NCBI GenBank assembly: GCA_020152595.1
Contig: JAIGNY010000703.1
Location: forward strand, 1,805,001-1,869,000
Origin: Chiridota heheva
Lineage: Eukaryota > Echinodermata > Holothuroidea > Apodida > Chiridotidae
Direction: 5' to 3'
DNA length: 64,000 nt
The position numbers were made by a program, and so were the translations under genes. The notes below the pieces were generated by a model. It was not told where the DNA came from and made no database searches. It saw nothing but the letters and a program-made list of their open reading frames with translations. Position 1 is the first letter of the stretch. The number at the start of each line of letters is the position of its first letter. Below are positions 46,230 through 59,418 of this stretch, in pieces.

Positions 46230-48860
46230 TGTACAGGACCATTTTCAATGGGGGTAGATGGCTGAGTACTTTTGCCCAAAAATTTGAACGTCTTAACCTG
46301 TTCTAAGCACATTCCTTTTATTGTTAACCTTCGGTTTACTGCTCTACTGACCACCATTGTTTTTGTCTTTTTCACATTCATCTTCAAGCCTCTCTTCTTA
46401 CTTTCTTCATCTACTCTGTTGACAATCTGTTGTACTTGGATGCTTTGACTCAGCAAGAAGGGCGGTGTCGTCCGCATAGCGCAAATTTGTTATGTTGTTC
46501 CAACCAATGTTAATTCCTGCTTCTTCATTTGCTTTCCTAAAAAGCTCTTCTGTGTACAAATTGAACAGTTTTGGTGAAGGATGCATCCTTGACGTACACC
46601 TCTTTCAATGTCGAAATTATTGGACTCTTGATTACCTAATTTGATAGTTACAGTTTGGTTTCAGTAGACATTGTGTATGAATGTATGTCATTGCAAAGAG
46701 CTCTTTGGTTATTGCTGTCAATAGGTAGCTTTTGCAATGATTGTCAGCATTTCATGGTTGAGATCTAATAATAAGCGCATCAACTGATCAAGGACACTTT
46801 CGCATATGTCTTTTCCAACTTCAAGGTATTATCCAGGATAAATCTTAAGTTAAGAATTCTTTCTCTGGTTCCAATTCCGGCTCTAAAACCTCATTGTGTG
46901 TCTTCTATCTCCCTTCAATCTTACATCCATTTCGTTTCAAAGCGATCCTTAATATTATCTTTACCATGTGACTCATTAGAGTTCATTAGTTCTGTGTTCT
47001 GCGCACTCTTGCGCATTACTTTTCTTTGGTAGTTTTTATGAAGCCAAAGTGTTTTAGGTCATGTGGTAGGTGTCCAGTTCTATACACTTTATTACATATA
47101 ACAACTACTATGTCTATCTTCGTTGTCTAGGGCCACAGTTTAAATGCTCAATCAGCACATATTCTATTCTAGCTGCCTTCCCTAATTTGTTCATCTTAAT
47201 CGCTTTCACCAACGATCATCTTTCAAGATTTCTGGAACTCCTGTATGTCAGTATGTAGTCGACTCATTTCTCCCCAATTTCCTTTTTTATCTAGTAACAG
47301 TGTTCCATTTGTGTCCTTGATCAGTTGATGCACTCGTCATTAGATCTTACTTGTCTCTTTCTGTCTGTCAGTTGATGAACTTTGTCATGCATTTCTCTCA
47401 CTCTATGCTCTCTCTAGATCTTCCACCTCCTTGACTATATCATTATAAAATTGCTCTTTTTTCTGTTTACATTTCCTTATCAATCTGCTTGTATTCAGGC
47501 ATGTTTCTCTTTGCTCCCCTCACATTTATCAACTCCAGATTTTCTGGAGTCATCCATGACTTGTCTTTCTTCTTTAGCTTTCTTCGGTAGTGTTCGACGA
47601 CGACGAGTGAACACACACTTACAATGACGGGGTCGTCACCTGCGTAATCGGTTATGATAGTAACAATGCTATCACGAAACGCTGAATACGACCCAGACGA
47701 GAACACAGGTACGACGTACGGACAGACATAACATCGACAACCAAGTCAATGTCCACGGCCTTTGATAACCAGTTGTGGTGCACTGGCAAATTCGGTAGTG
47801 TTTTGACTTCGGATTCTTTTATACTCGATGTTAACGCCTCCCATTTCTTTTCAACAGTTTGTTGTGTATCTAGCTCTTAAGACTATAAGCACATTGTACT
47901 TGTTCTTGACCTCTTCAGACATTGTGTATGTAGTCGTCTTGCTTCAACAAGTTCATCTTGTGCATCTGTTGCTTCTCTGCGGTCTTTTTATTTTCAAACG
48001 TAACGGCCTGTAAGAGGCAATGGTCAGACACTATGTCCGCGCCTGGGTATGTTTTTGCATTGTGTGGAAGCTTTTTGGTTTCTGAATCTATTTTTGACCA
48101 AAATATAGCCGATTTGGTTTCTGTTCCGGTCTTCAGGGCTGATCCATAAAGATTTTTTCTTGTGATTTTTAAACATAGTGTTTGTGATAATGAGGTCATC
48201 TTGTTGGCAGAACTATATCTGCTTCTCACCTCTTTCATTACGCTCGCCCAGGCCTTATGGTCCTGTGACTCCAAATTTTTCCCGTGCTACTTTTGCATTA
48301 TAGTCCCCATTATTACAAGAACATCTGTACCTTTTACTTCGTTCATGCATTCTCTTGTTTGTCCATTAAATTGATCTACCTCTTCATTTGTTTGTTCTGT
48401 TGTTGGAGCGTACACCTCAATGATGACAATGTTAAATGGCTGTGCTTCAATTTTCAGCATTATAACACGATCTGACTTTGCTATGTAACCTTGCACTGAT
48501 TTTTATATTGATCTTCTCATAATTATCCCTACTCCTCCTCTCTGTTTGTTTCTTCCTAAGAAATACATTGTGTGATCTTCTTTGTCTATTACACCTGAGT
48601 CTGTCCATCTGGTTTCGGCTATACCTATTATATCAATGTTTAATCTTTCCATTTCCTGTAAGCAATTGTTTAACTTCCCCGCTTGGGAAAGAGTTCTTAC
48701 ATTCCATGTTGCTACTTTGAAGAGACTGCCATGACCGTCGATGTTTATCACATTCTCGGACTGTAACCACTCTGACGAGTTTGGGCTGCCTTCGTCATGA
48801 CGTGACACTGTACTGCCTGGTGACTCTTCTTCCCTGTCACTATAGGAGAGATAACCGCAG
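46230..48860 (-). mobile_element. Decayed RTE-like LINE (endonuclease plus RT)
   Basis: Read from 48860 down. The AP-endonuclease start is at 48808-48503 (FKVATWNVRTLSQAGKLNNC, DIIGIAETRWTDSG, RGGVGIIMRRSI). Continuation at 48496-48287 is VIMLKIEAQPFNIVIIEVYAPT; the catalytic GDxN is lost by a frameshift. The end of the endonuclease is near 47990-48060 (NAKTYPGADIVSDHCLL). RT motifs at 46620-46470 include RGVRQGCIL and NLRYADDTALLAES, and the thumb is at 46477-46230 (LKMNVKKTKTMVVSR, QVKTFKFLG). This is the type often labelled craniofacial development protein 2-like. Many stops and shifts; inactive. Confidence 0.75.
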
Positions 48861-51159
48861 GGGTCTCAGCCTCCCTTCTATAAATATGTACTTCTGGTGA
48901 AATTCATGATGACTATGCTTGTACGTAGTAAGCAGGTAGGGTGCAATCCTTTCTGCTGTGACTAGCCGTGTATACCTTATGCGTCAATACACACCAGATG
49001 AGTCACACGTCTTGCAGGTTGCGCTGTCGGAGCTATATGTTGAGTCCCTCTGCCTCTTTCACCGATCCAGTGACTTCATGCACTGGAAGTTGACGTCCTT
49101 CCATTCCTCAGGGACGCGCACAGTTGTCCATCTATCTTGTGAGGATCATCTGCCTTCAAAGAGCTAGGGTACCGGTTTTAAGGCGCTACGGCTCGCCTTC
49201 GCCCCTCCTGTTGGTAGAAACAGGCAAGGACATAGGAAGCAGGGGGTTGTTTACCCCCTGTTTAAAATGTCAGGGGCGGAAGTATGCTTCCCCCTCCCCA
49301 CTTTCCAGGGAAGAAAACCCCTTATTGTGCTTATTTGTACCCTCTGGGAAATATATAAACCTTTTCAGCGCTTGTTCTTCTGATTTATTAGAATATAATT
49401 TATAATACCTAGGTCCGATCCGGATCCTATTTTAGTTTCCCCAATTATAATCATTTGAGTTGACCACACTTGGCCGTAAAATATAGCATTACATCGTATA
49501 CACCGACGTAGCGCCTGTGTATGTGTAACATGCAGTTGAAGGTGGCAGGTCACTGCACAGCGAGCGTATATATGTACTGCTACGTACATCGTGTCTTATA
49601 CTAACTTAATTGTCTATTCTTCTTTGTTAAAAAAAAAGAAGAAACCTTCCCACAACTGTGAAAATAAATGGGACAAAAATGATACTTTTAAATGGAGGGG
49701 GGGTGGGAAGGGGGTGGGGAAGGGAGGTGGGGAGGGGAGGTTCATGGCAAATGAACATTCAGCCCCCTCCCTCTTCCCCAAGAAAAAAATTGTTCCTACG
49801 GCGTTGGAAACATGTATGCACGGGAAGGCCAGGATTAGGGCTTGGTTGTCAGAGGCTATATATTGCGCAGACATAATGCTGGGAGACAGACACATCTGTC
49901 CAACATGATTTTTTTTAAAACTATTTTAAAAAGTGAATCAAAAATAACTGAATATTGAATTCTGCCGTTTTTGATTAATTAATCTGGTTGAGTTAACTTC
50001 ATTTGTACGTTTATCTAGCCTATCTGTCAATCATTTGCCCGAAAAATTGCGTATATCATATGTTGCCTAAATAGGTAAGGGGGGAGGAGGATGCAACCCA
50101 CCTCGCACCCGTCCAGTACGCATATGCTCCTTCCCCTCCCGACCGAAGCTCAACAACAGAACAAGTTGCACATCCTGCATCCAAAAAATGCATCCCAAAT
50201 GAAAATGTGAAAAGTCTGGCGGGACACAAATGAAATGTAGTGGCGTCTTTAGTAGGAAAGAATTTTAGCCACGGTATTCCAAGATTGGTTATGTAATGCA
50301 GTCAAAAGCACGTGCTAATAACGTAGATGGTTCAAAACAAGAAATGTTGACGGCTGAATGACTGAAGCAAATTTCAGAAGTTTTTCTGCACGACAAAGCC
50401 TTTAAAAGTTCAGACAGTTGTTTTTTACTAACTGTTAATATATTTTAAAGAAAAGTAATTATTTGTTACTAATTTGTTTGTATTTCTTCACATGATGAAT
50501 TATATGTAGCCTATTATACTATATCATGTTGTATATACTTTGCAGACGGATCAGGACAAAGGCTTTGAGGAATTTGAGGATGTGACGTCATAATTAGTCT
50601 GATTTCAGTCGTTTTTACAAAATCAAGGCATAATTTAAAACTAGAATATCTCTTTAACTAAATAAGATTTGTAAGTGTTTTATTTTGAAGTCCTCTTTCA
50701 TATAAAATGCAGGGCTGAATTTAGAAATGTGGGGGCCATGGGCACATCCCGATGTGGAGGCCCCTGTCAGAAAATTTTCACCTGTAAAAATACAATATAA
50801 CTTAACATAATCACAGTCACACAATGATATAAATTCTTAATCATTTCTGATATACTGCAAAGGCTGCATGTATTTCCAGGACAACAAAATGGCCAAAACC
50901 TCTTCCTTCATTATTCAAAACAAATTATTTGTACTTTCTCTCTGCACAAAATTTTTCTTGTTCAATACATCACCATTAAATCTTCTAAAAATATAAGAAA
51001 AAAAGCTCGCTTTCAAATTAATAGCTCCCCTTATAATTAAATGCTAACTCAAACATATAGCTGACAATATTTCAGAAAAAGAATTACAGATATGGGAGAA
51101 AAATAATAACCAGTGTTCCAACTATAACCCCACTCTCCCTTGCTCAGTGACGACGATAA
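48861..51159. other. Intergenic; partial MITE arm near 50570-50710
   Basis: No supported gene. GAGGATGTGACGTCATAATTAG ... TGATTTCAGTCGTTTTTACA ... ATATCTCTTTAACTAAATAAGA ... CCTCTTTCATATAAAATGC matches the right arm of the long-arm MITE. G tract near 49695-49740. Confidence 0.4.
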
Positions 51160-51480
51160 GAAAAAGGTGCCCATCTTAGCAACCAAAAGGACCACCAAAG
51201 GGGCCCCTACATCGGGGAAGACGATCAGAAAAGGGGCCCATCTTAGCAACCGATGAGGCCCGTGAAAGGGGTCCACACATCGGGGAAGGCGATCAGAAAG
51301 AGGCCTCATCTTAACAACCACCAAGGTCCATGAAAGGGCCCCCCACATTCGAGATGACGATCAAAAGGAGGCATCATCTTAGCAACAGCCGAAGTCCATG
51401 AAAGGGGCTTACATTGGGGAAGGCGATCAGGTAAGGGGCCCTGTCTAAACAATCGACGAGGTCCGTGAAATGGGCTCCCA
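51160..51480. repeat. ~65-bp degenerate tandem repeat, 5 copies
   Basis: Each unit reads approximately GGGGCCCATCTTAGCAAC, CGAGGTCCGTGAAAGGGG, CCCACATCGGGGAAGGCGATCAGAAA. Copies differ by many substitutions, so the array is old. The ORFs across it are repeat translations. Confidence 0.75.
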
Positions 51481-54419
51481 CATTGCTTTTCACATGAATT
51501 ATAGGGAGGTATATGAATTTGTCTACCTTGGCGGGCGGTGGGGGCCTGCTATCACCACGCAAAAATATATATATATATATATTTAGTTTTTCAACTACTG
51601 TTTCGCATTGCATATTAAAACAAAACAAAAGATTGAAACCAAGCCAGTAAAAAGAAATAAAAACCCAGAAAAATCGAATTTGTGGTTGTCATGAATTATG
51701 ATATTTACATTTTTGGGTCCCCATAAGCATAGGTGCATATCATATCACCACCCCAGAAAAAAAAACTAGGGGAAACGTTGCATTTATATATATATTTGGC
51801 CTGAAAATGAAAATCTTTTGCTCGAATGATTAAAATTTTAGTGCTTGCCACTGGGCGCCCACCAACCCAGGTAGGAATTTTGAATACTTGTTTTCATATC
51901 ACATTTTTTAAAGTTGGAATTAAATCTACCATTTGGCCTGAATGTAAATCTAGAATGAAAATCTGTGTAAATTTCGTCGAAATCTATAAGACTTTAATTA
52001 ATTGGCTTCACTCTGGCCGACAACCCCACCCCCTCTCCCACCCTACCAGGTTAAAGTTTGTAATACTTTATTGTTTAAATGGTAGGCAATTCATTTTCTA
52101 AAGTTTGCAATTTTTGCCTAAATCTAAGCTAAATTTTCATCGAATTTAAGCTATTAATATGGCTCTCAAATGACGAAATTTCCCCAAACCAAATGATGAA
52201 ATTCGAAGAGTTTCCAAGGGCTTTTTCCCCAGCCCCACCAACTCTTCGCGACTACACACAATGTCTGAAGGAACAAATACACATGGTTTATCAAACAGAT
52301 GCCAGTGCGTGAATTATGTCATGATCACCTACTGCAAATTTTTGTAGGCGTTTGTTATAGTTGGTATTTGAAACGCCCATTCGACAAAATTAATATTTTT
52401 TCATTGAGAAGAAAATGGGTAGGCAGAAACACCAACCTTATGAGGCAGGCAAAAAGTTCAATTAGGGATCTGAAGACTGAAAGGGAGCATTTTTTTATCT
52501 TGGAAAGTGCACTTATCACCTCTAAAAACAGCACCTTTGTAAATTTCATTCTTCCAACTTTTTATGAAATGAACAAAAATGGCTTTTTATCAATTTTAAA
52601 AATGAATTTTAAGACCTTAAAAAGAGATTCTCATCAAGCTGGAAAATTGATTGTAAGGTTGTTGGCTGTGTTGATGCAATTCATTTACAATAACAAATAT
52701 TGTTTGTTTAATGAGGGCTCAACAGCACCACGACAGCGAGGGTCAAATTGTGCCTGAGAGGTTAGATCATTCCAGAGGTAAGAAGGAAAAAAAATAGGGG
52801 GAGATTGAGAGATACACAATAACTAAATGCCAGAAAGCTGGGATCGAGAGAGGAAGTGTATGGGTGGAAAAACAAAGTAGAGAGAGGACTAAATATGGTT
52901 GCAGAGGTGAGCATGATGAAGGTGATAATTTTTATCCAGAGTGTTTTTGTGGAAGAGCTCAGCTATTGTGTCCCCTATTTTTGTGCCAAAACTGCTGCCC
53001 CTCAAAAAAATGATAATAATTATGACACCAAACAAAATTCACAAAATCCAAGTCCCTTATTCTGTGCTTCTATTACAATACAAAAGTATTTATTCATCAT
53101 GAAAGACATTTTTTTAAACTTAATTTGTTGGTCATACAAGCTTGCTCCAGTTCACTGGCACAGTAATGACCCACTCACAATTATCAATTTTATTGACACC
53201 TCACGCAAAAAAGCAATTCAACTGTGATCACCATAGAACAAAAAGACAAGTAACATGATCTTAAATTGCTATAAATAGTCACGTTCTGTTACCAAGTAAC
53301 TTAAAACAAATTATTTCTTTTTAAAAGAACATGAAACAACGTAAAAATATATTTCCTTCCTTTCAAATAATAATAATGCACCCATCATGGACAAAAATTA
53401 ACCACAAGGGTGACAAAAGTTTAACTCCATGGGTGACAAAAGTTGGCCCCAGGGTGACAAAAGTTGACCACAAGGGCATAAGAATCCTGTGTGTTTATAG
53501 AATAGGGTCAAAGGACACCAGTACCATCAATGAAAGGGCAATTGCTAGGCAAAATATCTGGATACTAGAAAAAAGGTCATCACTCCAATTGCTGACAATA
53601 GCAATATTTTGGATTTAAACAAGTAAACCCTAGCTATTTTGAGGGTGCGAGATGACCTTTGGTGCAAGATGACCCCTTCAGGGGGTTCTTACTCCTCTAT
53701 CCCCACCTCAACACCACTTCTAATGGACCCATTACAGGAACAGTATACCAGGTGAAAATATTGCACCTCTCTAAAACAACTGTGCTAAGCTGCTGTTGAC
53801 TTCTTTAAATATGAAAAACACATGATTTCATAAGAGTAGACAGGCAAATTTTACATTTTCATATAAATACCAAATTCAGTTCTCCACACTTCTGTGATTA
53901 GCTTTTCTAATCAAGATGTTGAAGGTTCAGTATAATTAATTACCAAGACTACTTTTGAAGAAATCGTGCTGAGTTGCTACTATAATCGTGACAATCATGT
54001 TTACAATTATAAAAATTCTTGAGAAAATGAAAATTACTAATATTTACATAACATTGCAAATTTGCACCTTTTCTTGCATATTTGAACATGACAATTGAAA
54101 TAGCTGTAAACTGCCTAGAAAGTAAGATTGTTTGACATTTTTAAGGCGTTCAAAATATACATAAAGCACTCTTAAAGATATATGGACAGGTAGAGATGTC
54201 ATATAGATATATGGACAGGTAGAGATATCATATCACCAAAAAGAAATTAAAATCCTGAACAGAATAGTCTTTCAATTATGTCCATATATGTGTGTAGTTT
54301 CCAAGTTATGGCCAATCATCAAAGTTTGAAGGATCTTTAATGTGATTCTTTAAATTTCTGTCCGATATTTCAGTCACTAAAAATCATCAGACTGTCTTCT
54401 CCTGCTAAAGTTTAGTAAA
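51481..54419. other. Intergenic; one 152-codon frame without support
   Basis: The plus frame at 52299-52757 is AT-rich, lysine/phenylalanine-rich and lacks family motifs or splice context. A short GGGTGACAAAAGTTGACC repeat lies at 53410-53475. A ~30-bp duplication (ATATGGACAGGTAGAGAT..CATAT) is at 54180-54232. Confidence 0.4.
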
Positions 54420-57360
54420 GGATATAACATAACAAGATGACGAGCTTAGAAGGGTTATTCACCCCATAAAAAGCCCAAACTACAACACCAAAACAAATAA
54501 TAATACATTTTTTAATTAAAATCAAAGATGGCCCAAGATAGTAAAGAACTTATCAATGTTGACTTTAAAATTGTGAACAGAATTGGCGCTAACTACCCAC
54601 TCAAGCAATTCATTCCACTCATTAACAACCCTTTTCGAAAAGTAAAATGCCAAATATCTATCCGTGAGAACTCTTTAGTCAACTTCAAACTGTTACCACG
54701 TGTCATATGAGTATTAGCTGAAACATGCAAGAAATAACAGGAAGTCAAAGCATCACTACCAGATACGAATTTCAAAACCTGAATCATATCGCCATGTACT
54801 CTTCTCAACCCAAGCGTGGTCAAACCAAGAATTCGCAACCTAGATTCAAAAGAGACTTCTTACTTCAGGAATAAGTCTAGTGGCTCTTCGCTGAACCTGC
54901 TCCAGAGTGAACTTATCTTTCTCATAAAATGGACTCCAAGCCTGAAAAGCATACTCAAGGTGAGGCCTGACTAACTGCTTATACAAATTAGGAGCCTCTC
55001 TACCAAGAAAACAACAATTTCTTATAATCAAACCAAGCATCCTATTTGCCCTTGCAGCTGCTAAAGCAAACTGTTTGGAAGGCTTCAGATTGCTAGTAAT
55101 GACAACACCTAGATCCCTTTGTTGATCAACACAACCAAGACTTGAACCATTCATGCAGTAATCAAAAGCCAAATTGCTCTGACCGAAATGAATAAGTTTG
55201 CATTTATCAACATTGAATGACATCTGCCACGTTTGGGACCAAGAAACTAACTTATCCAGATCAGTTTGCGAAAGTGCAGAATCACTAGAATCATCAACAA
55301 TCCTGTACAGCTTAGTGTCATCGGCAAAATTATAAATCCTAGAGCCAAGGGAAACATCAATATCATTAATGAAGATTAAGAAAAGAAGGACCCAATACAG
55401 AACCCCGAGGAACACCACTTGTAACCTTTTTCCATGGAGATACTTCACCATTAACTACAACTCTTTGTAAGCTGTCAACTAACCAAGAATTTATCCAACT
55501 GGCACACTTTTCCTCCACACCAAGCGCTTATTGTTTTCATCATGAGCCTGCCTAACCGAACCTTATCAATTGCTTTTTGGAAGTCTAAATAGATAACATC
55601 CACAATGTGACCAGAATCAACTAGCTTAGTAACATTATGAAGAAACTTTCAATAATTAAGAACACAAGACCTCTTAGGTAAGAAGCCATGCTAGGACAAA
55701 TTCAACAAACCATTGAACATCCTTAACAATGGACCCCATGACCTTGCACACAACACTAGTAGTAAGACTTTTCATATCGGAATCAGTAATTTCCGGAAAT
55801 CTCATTTAAATATCACATTGCCGAAATTTACAAGACCTTTATGGACCAATCAAACTCCAGGGAATCCTGATAGTCTGCACAATTTTCTAAGCGTATGGGG
55901 TCAAATACAATATCACACAATAATCAACAGTATATACATACACCAATAAGCACTTCACTGAGACTTAAATGATAGCGTAATTTGGTTAGGAAATTCCAAA
56001 CCAAACAAAACACTTAGTATACACTGTATCCTCTCCATTCACACATTTTCCGATATGCAAAACTAGTTGTCTCATTCACAGATAACAAGGGATTTGCTGC
56101 CGAAAGTTTACGATACTATTTTCACATTAGGTTTCAGTGAAGTACCATTAAGCTCTCCACACTGAACATCAACGTTTTAAAATTTGAAAGATTTTTGCCA
56201 ATTTCCGTCCTATTTTTTTGTTTCAAATGTGCACAAATATTTGTAATGTTTCATAAATGTTGAGGGATTGTAAACCCCAACAAACATACAATGTTCCTTT
56301 CACAAAAACAACATTTTAACGTGCACACTAGGCCTAGGGCCTACAACTACATGCATTGAACGTAGTGTTATAAACATATGTGAGGCCAAGTTTTAACTTT
56401 AAATCTTACCTTGTTATCGCATATTCTTTAATTGTGACAATCTGATTGGAAGACAGTTCAGATCCTCTTGGAATATGACAAAACAAATATATAAAAATTC
56501 CCATTACAAAAGAATTATTCAGGCAGAGCAGTTGGAATTTTGATGCAAATTTAGATACTTTTCGTGTGCATACAACACAAAGCTTATACATTTCACATAA
56601 CGCTTATATACGTACGTACATGTAATTTACTTATTGTACTATTATGTACGTGCGTAAAAGCTTATGAAGATAATACACGTGCGTATTGTTGTTGTTTACA
56701 ATTTTTCCCTGCAGCTGATTGGTTGGTTAGTAAAAAGGAAAATTCCCAGCACTTTTTTGGTTAAAGTACGCGGATGTTTCACGTTTGGCTAAACTTGGTT
56801 GAAAAGGTCTGTAGTTACAGGGCAAACTGTGGTCACCATTTTCAAAAATATGAGTGACATTAGCAATTCTCCAATCACTAGGAACAACACCAACATCAAA
56901 GTTCTTTGAAAAGATAATACACAGGGGAACAGAAAGAACATCAGAACACTCACTTAAGACAGCAGGATGTATACCATCTGGACCGGGTGTTTAATTTGAA
57001 TTCAAACCTTTCAACTTTTTAGACACAACATCAACTGAAAAATCAGTAGCCATACTGGAGAGTGCACACTAAGATAATCCACAACATCATCAGCAGGGGA
57101 CTCCTTAGTAAAAACAGACACAAAATATTCATTCAAAACCTTAGCCATATCCTTACCACTATTGATAGTAACACCATCATTACCCTGAAGGGGACCAACA
57201 ACCTCCTTGGTTTTTTGCTTTGAGCGAACATAAGAATGAAATGACTTAGGATTAATCTTAACCTTTTTGGACAAACGTTTTTCAAAAAACATTTTAGCAT
57301 CTCTTATCAAAGTCTTTGTGAACTTTTCTTGATCCTTATACCTAGTAAGCTCTGCAAGAC
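54420..57360 (-). mobile_element. CR1/Jockey-like LINE, RT region, split by a 1-kb insertion
   Basis: Read from 57360 down. The linker before RT is at 57310-57011 (AKMFFEKRLSKKVKINPKSF, NEYFVSVFTKE). RT continues at 56990-56807 (TPGPDGIHPAVLSECSD, VVPSDWRIANVTHIFENGD, NYRP). After the insertion, RT resumes at 55767 (SLTTSVVCKVMGSIVKD, HGFLPKRSC, IYLDFQKAIDKV, VTSGVP.GSVLGP, FINDIDVS, NFADDTKLY, DKCKLIHFG). The thumb is at 55060-54600. The 3' end is CCCTTCTAAGCTCGTCATCTTGTTATG. Frameshifts and stops show it is inactive. Same family as 26960-27630. Confidence 0.75.
55768..56806. mobile_element. ~1.04-kb insertion in the LINE RT, CTTTTCA/TGAAAAG ends
   Basis: The LINE frame breaks between NYRP and SLTTSVV. 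The inserted block begins CTTTTCA (55768-55774) and ends TGAAAAG (56800-56806), a 7-bp inverted pair. It contains no coding sequence that I recognise. A CGTACGTACATG-rich stretch lies at 56608-56690. The family is unknown. Confidence 0.5.
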
Positions 57361-57483
57361 ACCCACTGTGTGATGTGATAGAGATTCAAAACCTCTGGGA
57401 CATATTCATCTGCTTCCATTCATCTAACGTTGGTGGATTAAAAAAATAAGTAAGGAAATTCATAGATTTTTCTTGCTGTGATG
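57361..57483. other. Spacer
   Basis: Nothing recognised. Confidence 0.4.
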
Positions 57484-57886
57484 TCACATAAGTTACATAA
57501 ATTGGCATAAACTATGTGCATAAACTATGTGCATAAAATATAGGCATAAAATATGTGCATAAACTATGTGCATAAACTATGCGCATAAAATATAGGCATA
57601 CACTATGTGCATAAACCATGCGCATAAAATATAAGCATAAACTATGCGCACAAAATATGTGCATAAACTATGTGCATAAAATATGCACATAAAATATGTG
57701 CATAAAGTATGCACATAAAATATGTGCATAAACTATGCGCACAAAATATGTGCATACCCTATGTGCATACACTATGCACATACACTATGTGCATACACTA
57801 TGTGCATAAACTATGTGCATACACTATGTGCATAAACTATGTGCATACACTATGTGCATACAATATGCGCATAAACTATGTGCATT
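57484..57886. repeat. 13-bp minisatellite (CATAAACTATGTG)
   Basis: About 30 copies with alternating variants (CATAAAATATGTG, CATACACTATGTG, CATAAACTATGCG). CATA...TATG makes every unit nearly self-complementary. Confidence 0.9.
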
Positions 57887-58242
57887 AGGCCTGAATATTC
57901 AAAATACTGTGAAATGGTCAGTTTGTAACCAATTCTAATAGAACTGTTTTCATGGTTTACAGTGGCGATTCTAAATAGGTGGCCTGCAGGCCAAATCTGG
58001 CCCACCAGACAATCCACTCCGGCCTGTGAACAATAGTCATAGCGGGAAAAAAATCTGAATAAGATCGGAGAAAATAGAAAAAAATTTGTTTATTTTGGGT
58101 TTTTCCTACACAGATCTGCGCACTATAACATCGTGGCTTATCAAGCAAATGTTATCTTTAGTTCCGTTATAAAATGGGAGGACTCGCAGCTTGTCAAAGG
58201 AAGGCTGATAAGAGAACCGCCAACATCTGGCATACATCCTTC
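57887..58242. other. Spacer
   Basis: Nothing recognised. AGTGGCGATTCTAAATAGGTGGCC at 57961 resembles a hAT-type end. Confidence 0.35.
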
Positions 58243-58376
58243 TTATCGCGCGCTCTCAGCTTGTTTGTATTCAGAGCGCTCTCAGCTTGTTTGTATTCAG
58301 AGCTCTCAGCTTGTTTGTATTCAGCACGCGCTCAGCTTGTTTGTATTCAGCACGCGCTCAGCTTCTTTGTATTAAG
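58243..58376. repeat. ~26-bp tandem repeat (CTCAGCTTGTTTGTATTCAG)
   Basis: Five copies of a unit CTCAGCTTGTTTGTATTCAG plus AGCGCT or CACGCG linkers. Confidence 0.85.
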
Positions 58377-58625
58377 GGATTGTTTTGACGGGTTTTGTTT
58401 GTCACGTGATGCTGGATTTGTCATGCGATTGGCCCACGGCCTGAGGTTGTTGTGAAATGATGGCCCTTGGAGAAAAAAAAATTAACAACCCTTTCCTCAC
58501 AGCATATATTTTTCTTAACAAGTTCAAGTTATTGCTACCTGTATCTAAATATCCAAAAATATGATTAACTTTGGTTCTCAGAGACCTATCACGTAAGAGT
58601 TACAAAGGTCATCAAGGCTGGAATA
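58377..58625. other. Downstream of arylsulfatase gene 2
   Basis: 3' flank of the minus-strand gene; nothing recognised. Confidence 0.4.
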
Positions 58626-59056
58626 TCAAGTGAATGTGATTCGGATGATACATAAATCGCAATGAACATTGACAGCAGGTCGGAAACGGATTGCACGTTG
58701 GATTACAACATGGCTCTGCATCGGGACTCCCTTGCTTTGAAGTTTGAGTTCTCCGTAGATCATAGTGGCCTCAAATTTAATCTTCACGTTTATTATTTCA
58801 GCTATTATCGATTGATATTCTATTTTGTTTGAAAGATCAAACTGCTCTGAAGGGTCCTGATTGAGGTCGTATAAAAGGGGCGGGTCATGAGCAGTGCGTT
58901 TGGCATCCGGGCGGCAATCTGCATCGTGATTGTACTCGTCAGAATTGGAACTACCTTGGGTATAGAAGTGTGCTTTGTACTGCTGGTACCTGACAGCATA
59001 CAATCCAATATCGGACTTGATTGATGTTGGGTAGTAGAAGAAACTCTTTCGGGGCT
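58626..59056 (-). pseudogene. Arylsulfatase A-like gene 2, exon 4 (apparent frameshift)
   Basis: The acceptor is TTGTTATAG|AGCCCC (first exon base 59056). Encodes EPRKSFFYYP...GLYAVRYQQYKAHFYTQG and AHDPPLLYDLNQDPSEQF, colinear with exon 4 of gene 1. After YGELKLQS the open frame leaves the family. A shifted frame, from about 58732 down, gives DAEPCCNPTCNPFPTCCQC, the expected Cys-rich terminus. This implies an indel near 58726-58740 next to short G and C runs. It is either a true lesion or a base-call error. The open frame as given stops at 58626-58628. Confidence 0.75.
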
Positions 59057-59418
59057 CTATAACAATAATTGATACAAAAAAACAATATTCAATCAATTAA
59101 TTACTGAATAGATAAAATTATACAAAACAGATGTTTATTTAAAGGATTGACATGAAAAGATTGTTTTCAAATATAAAAAAAACATTATAAGACTTTTAGC
59201 TGTATCACACTGCTAGCTAAATTATATTACATTTATCATTGCTAGCTTTCAGGTAATAAGCTAGTATAAGGGGACAAAATATCATAATCATAGAAATTAA
59301 AGGGTTCACAGATACTCTACTGAAGACTTTAAAGTTTTTTTTTCGAAGAACGAAGTACAATTTTCTTATTAAGAATAGTTGTAAATTTCCTTCAATTTGT
59401 ATGTTTATTTTTGAGAGT
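59057..59418. other. Intron 3 of arylsulfatase gene 2, part
   Basis: AT-rich, nothing recognised. Confidence 0.5.

Noticed and set aside
52299-52757. 152-codon plus frame
   Set aside because: Low-complexity, AT-rich, no motif, no splice or promoter context.
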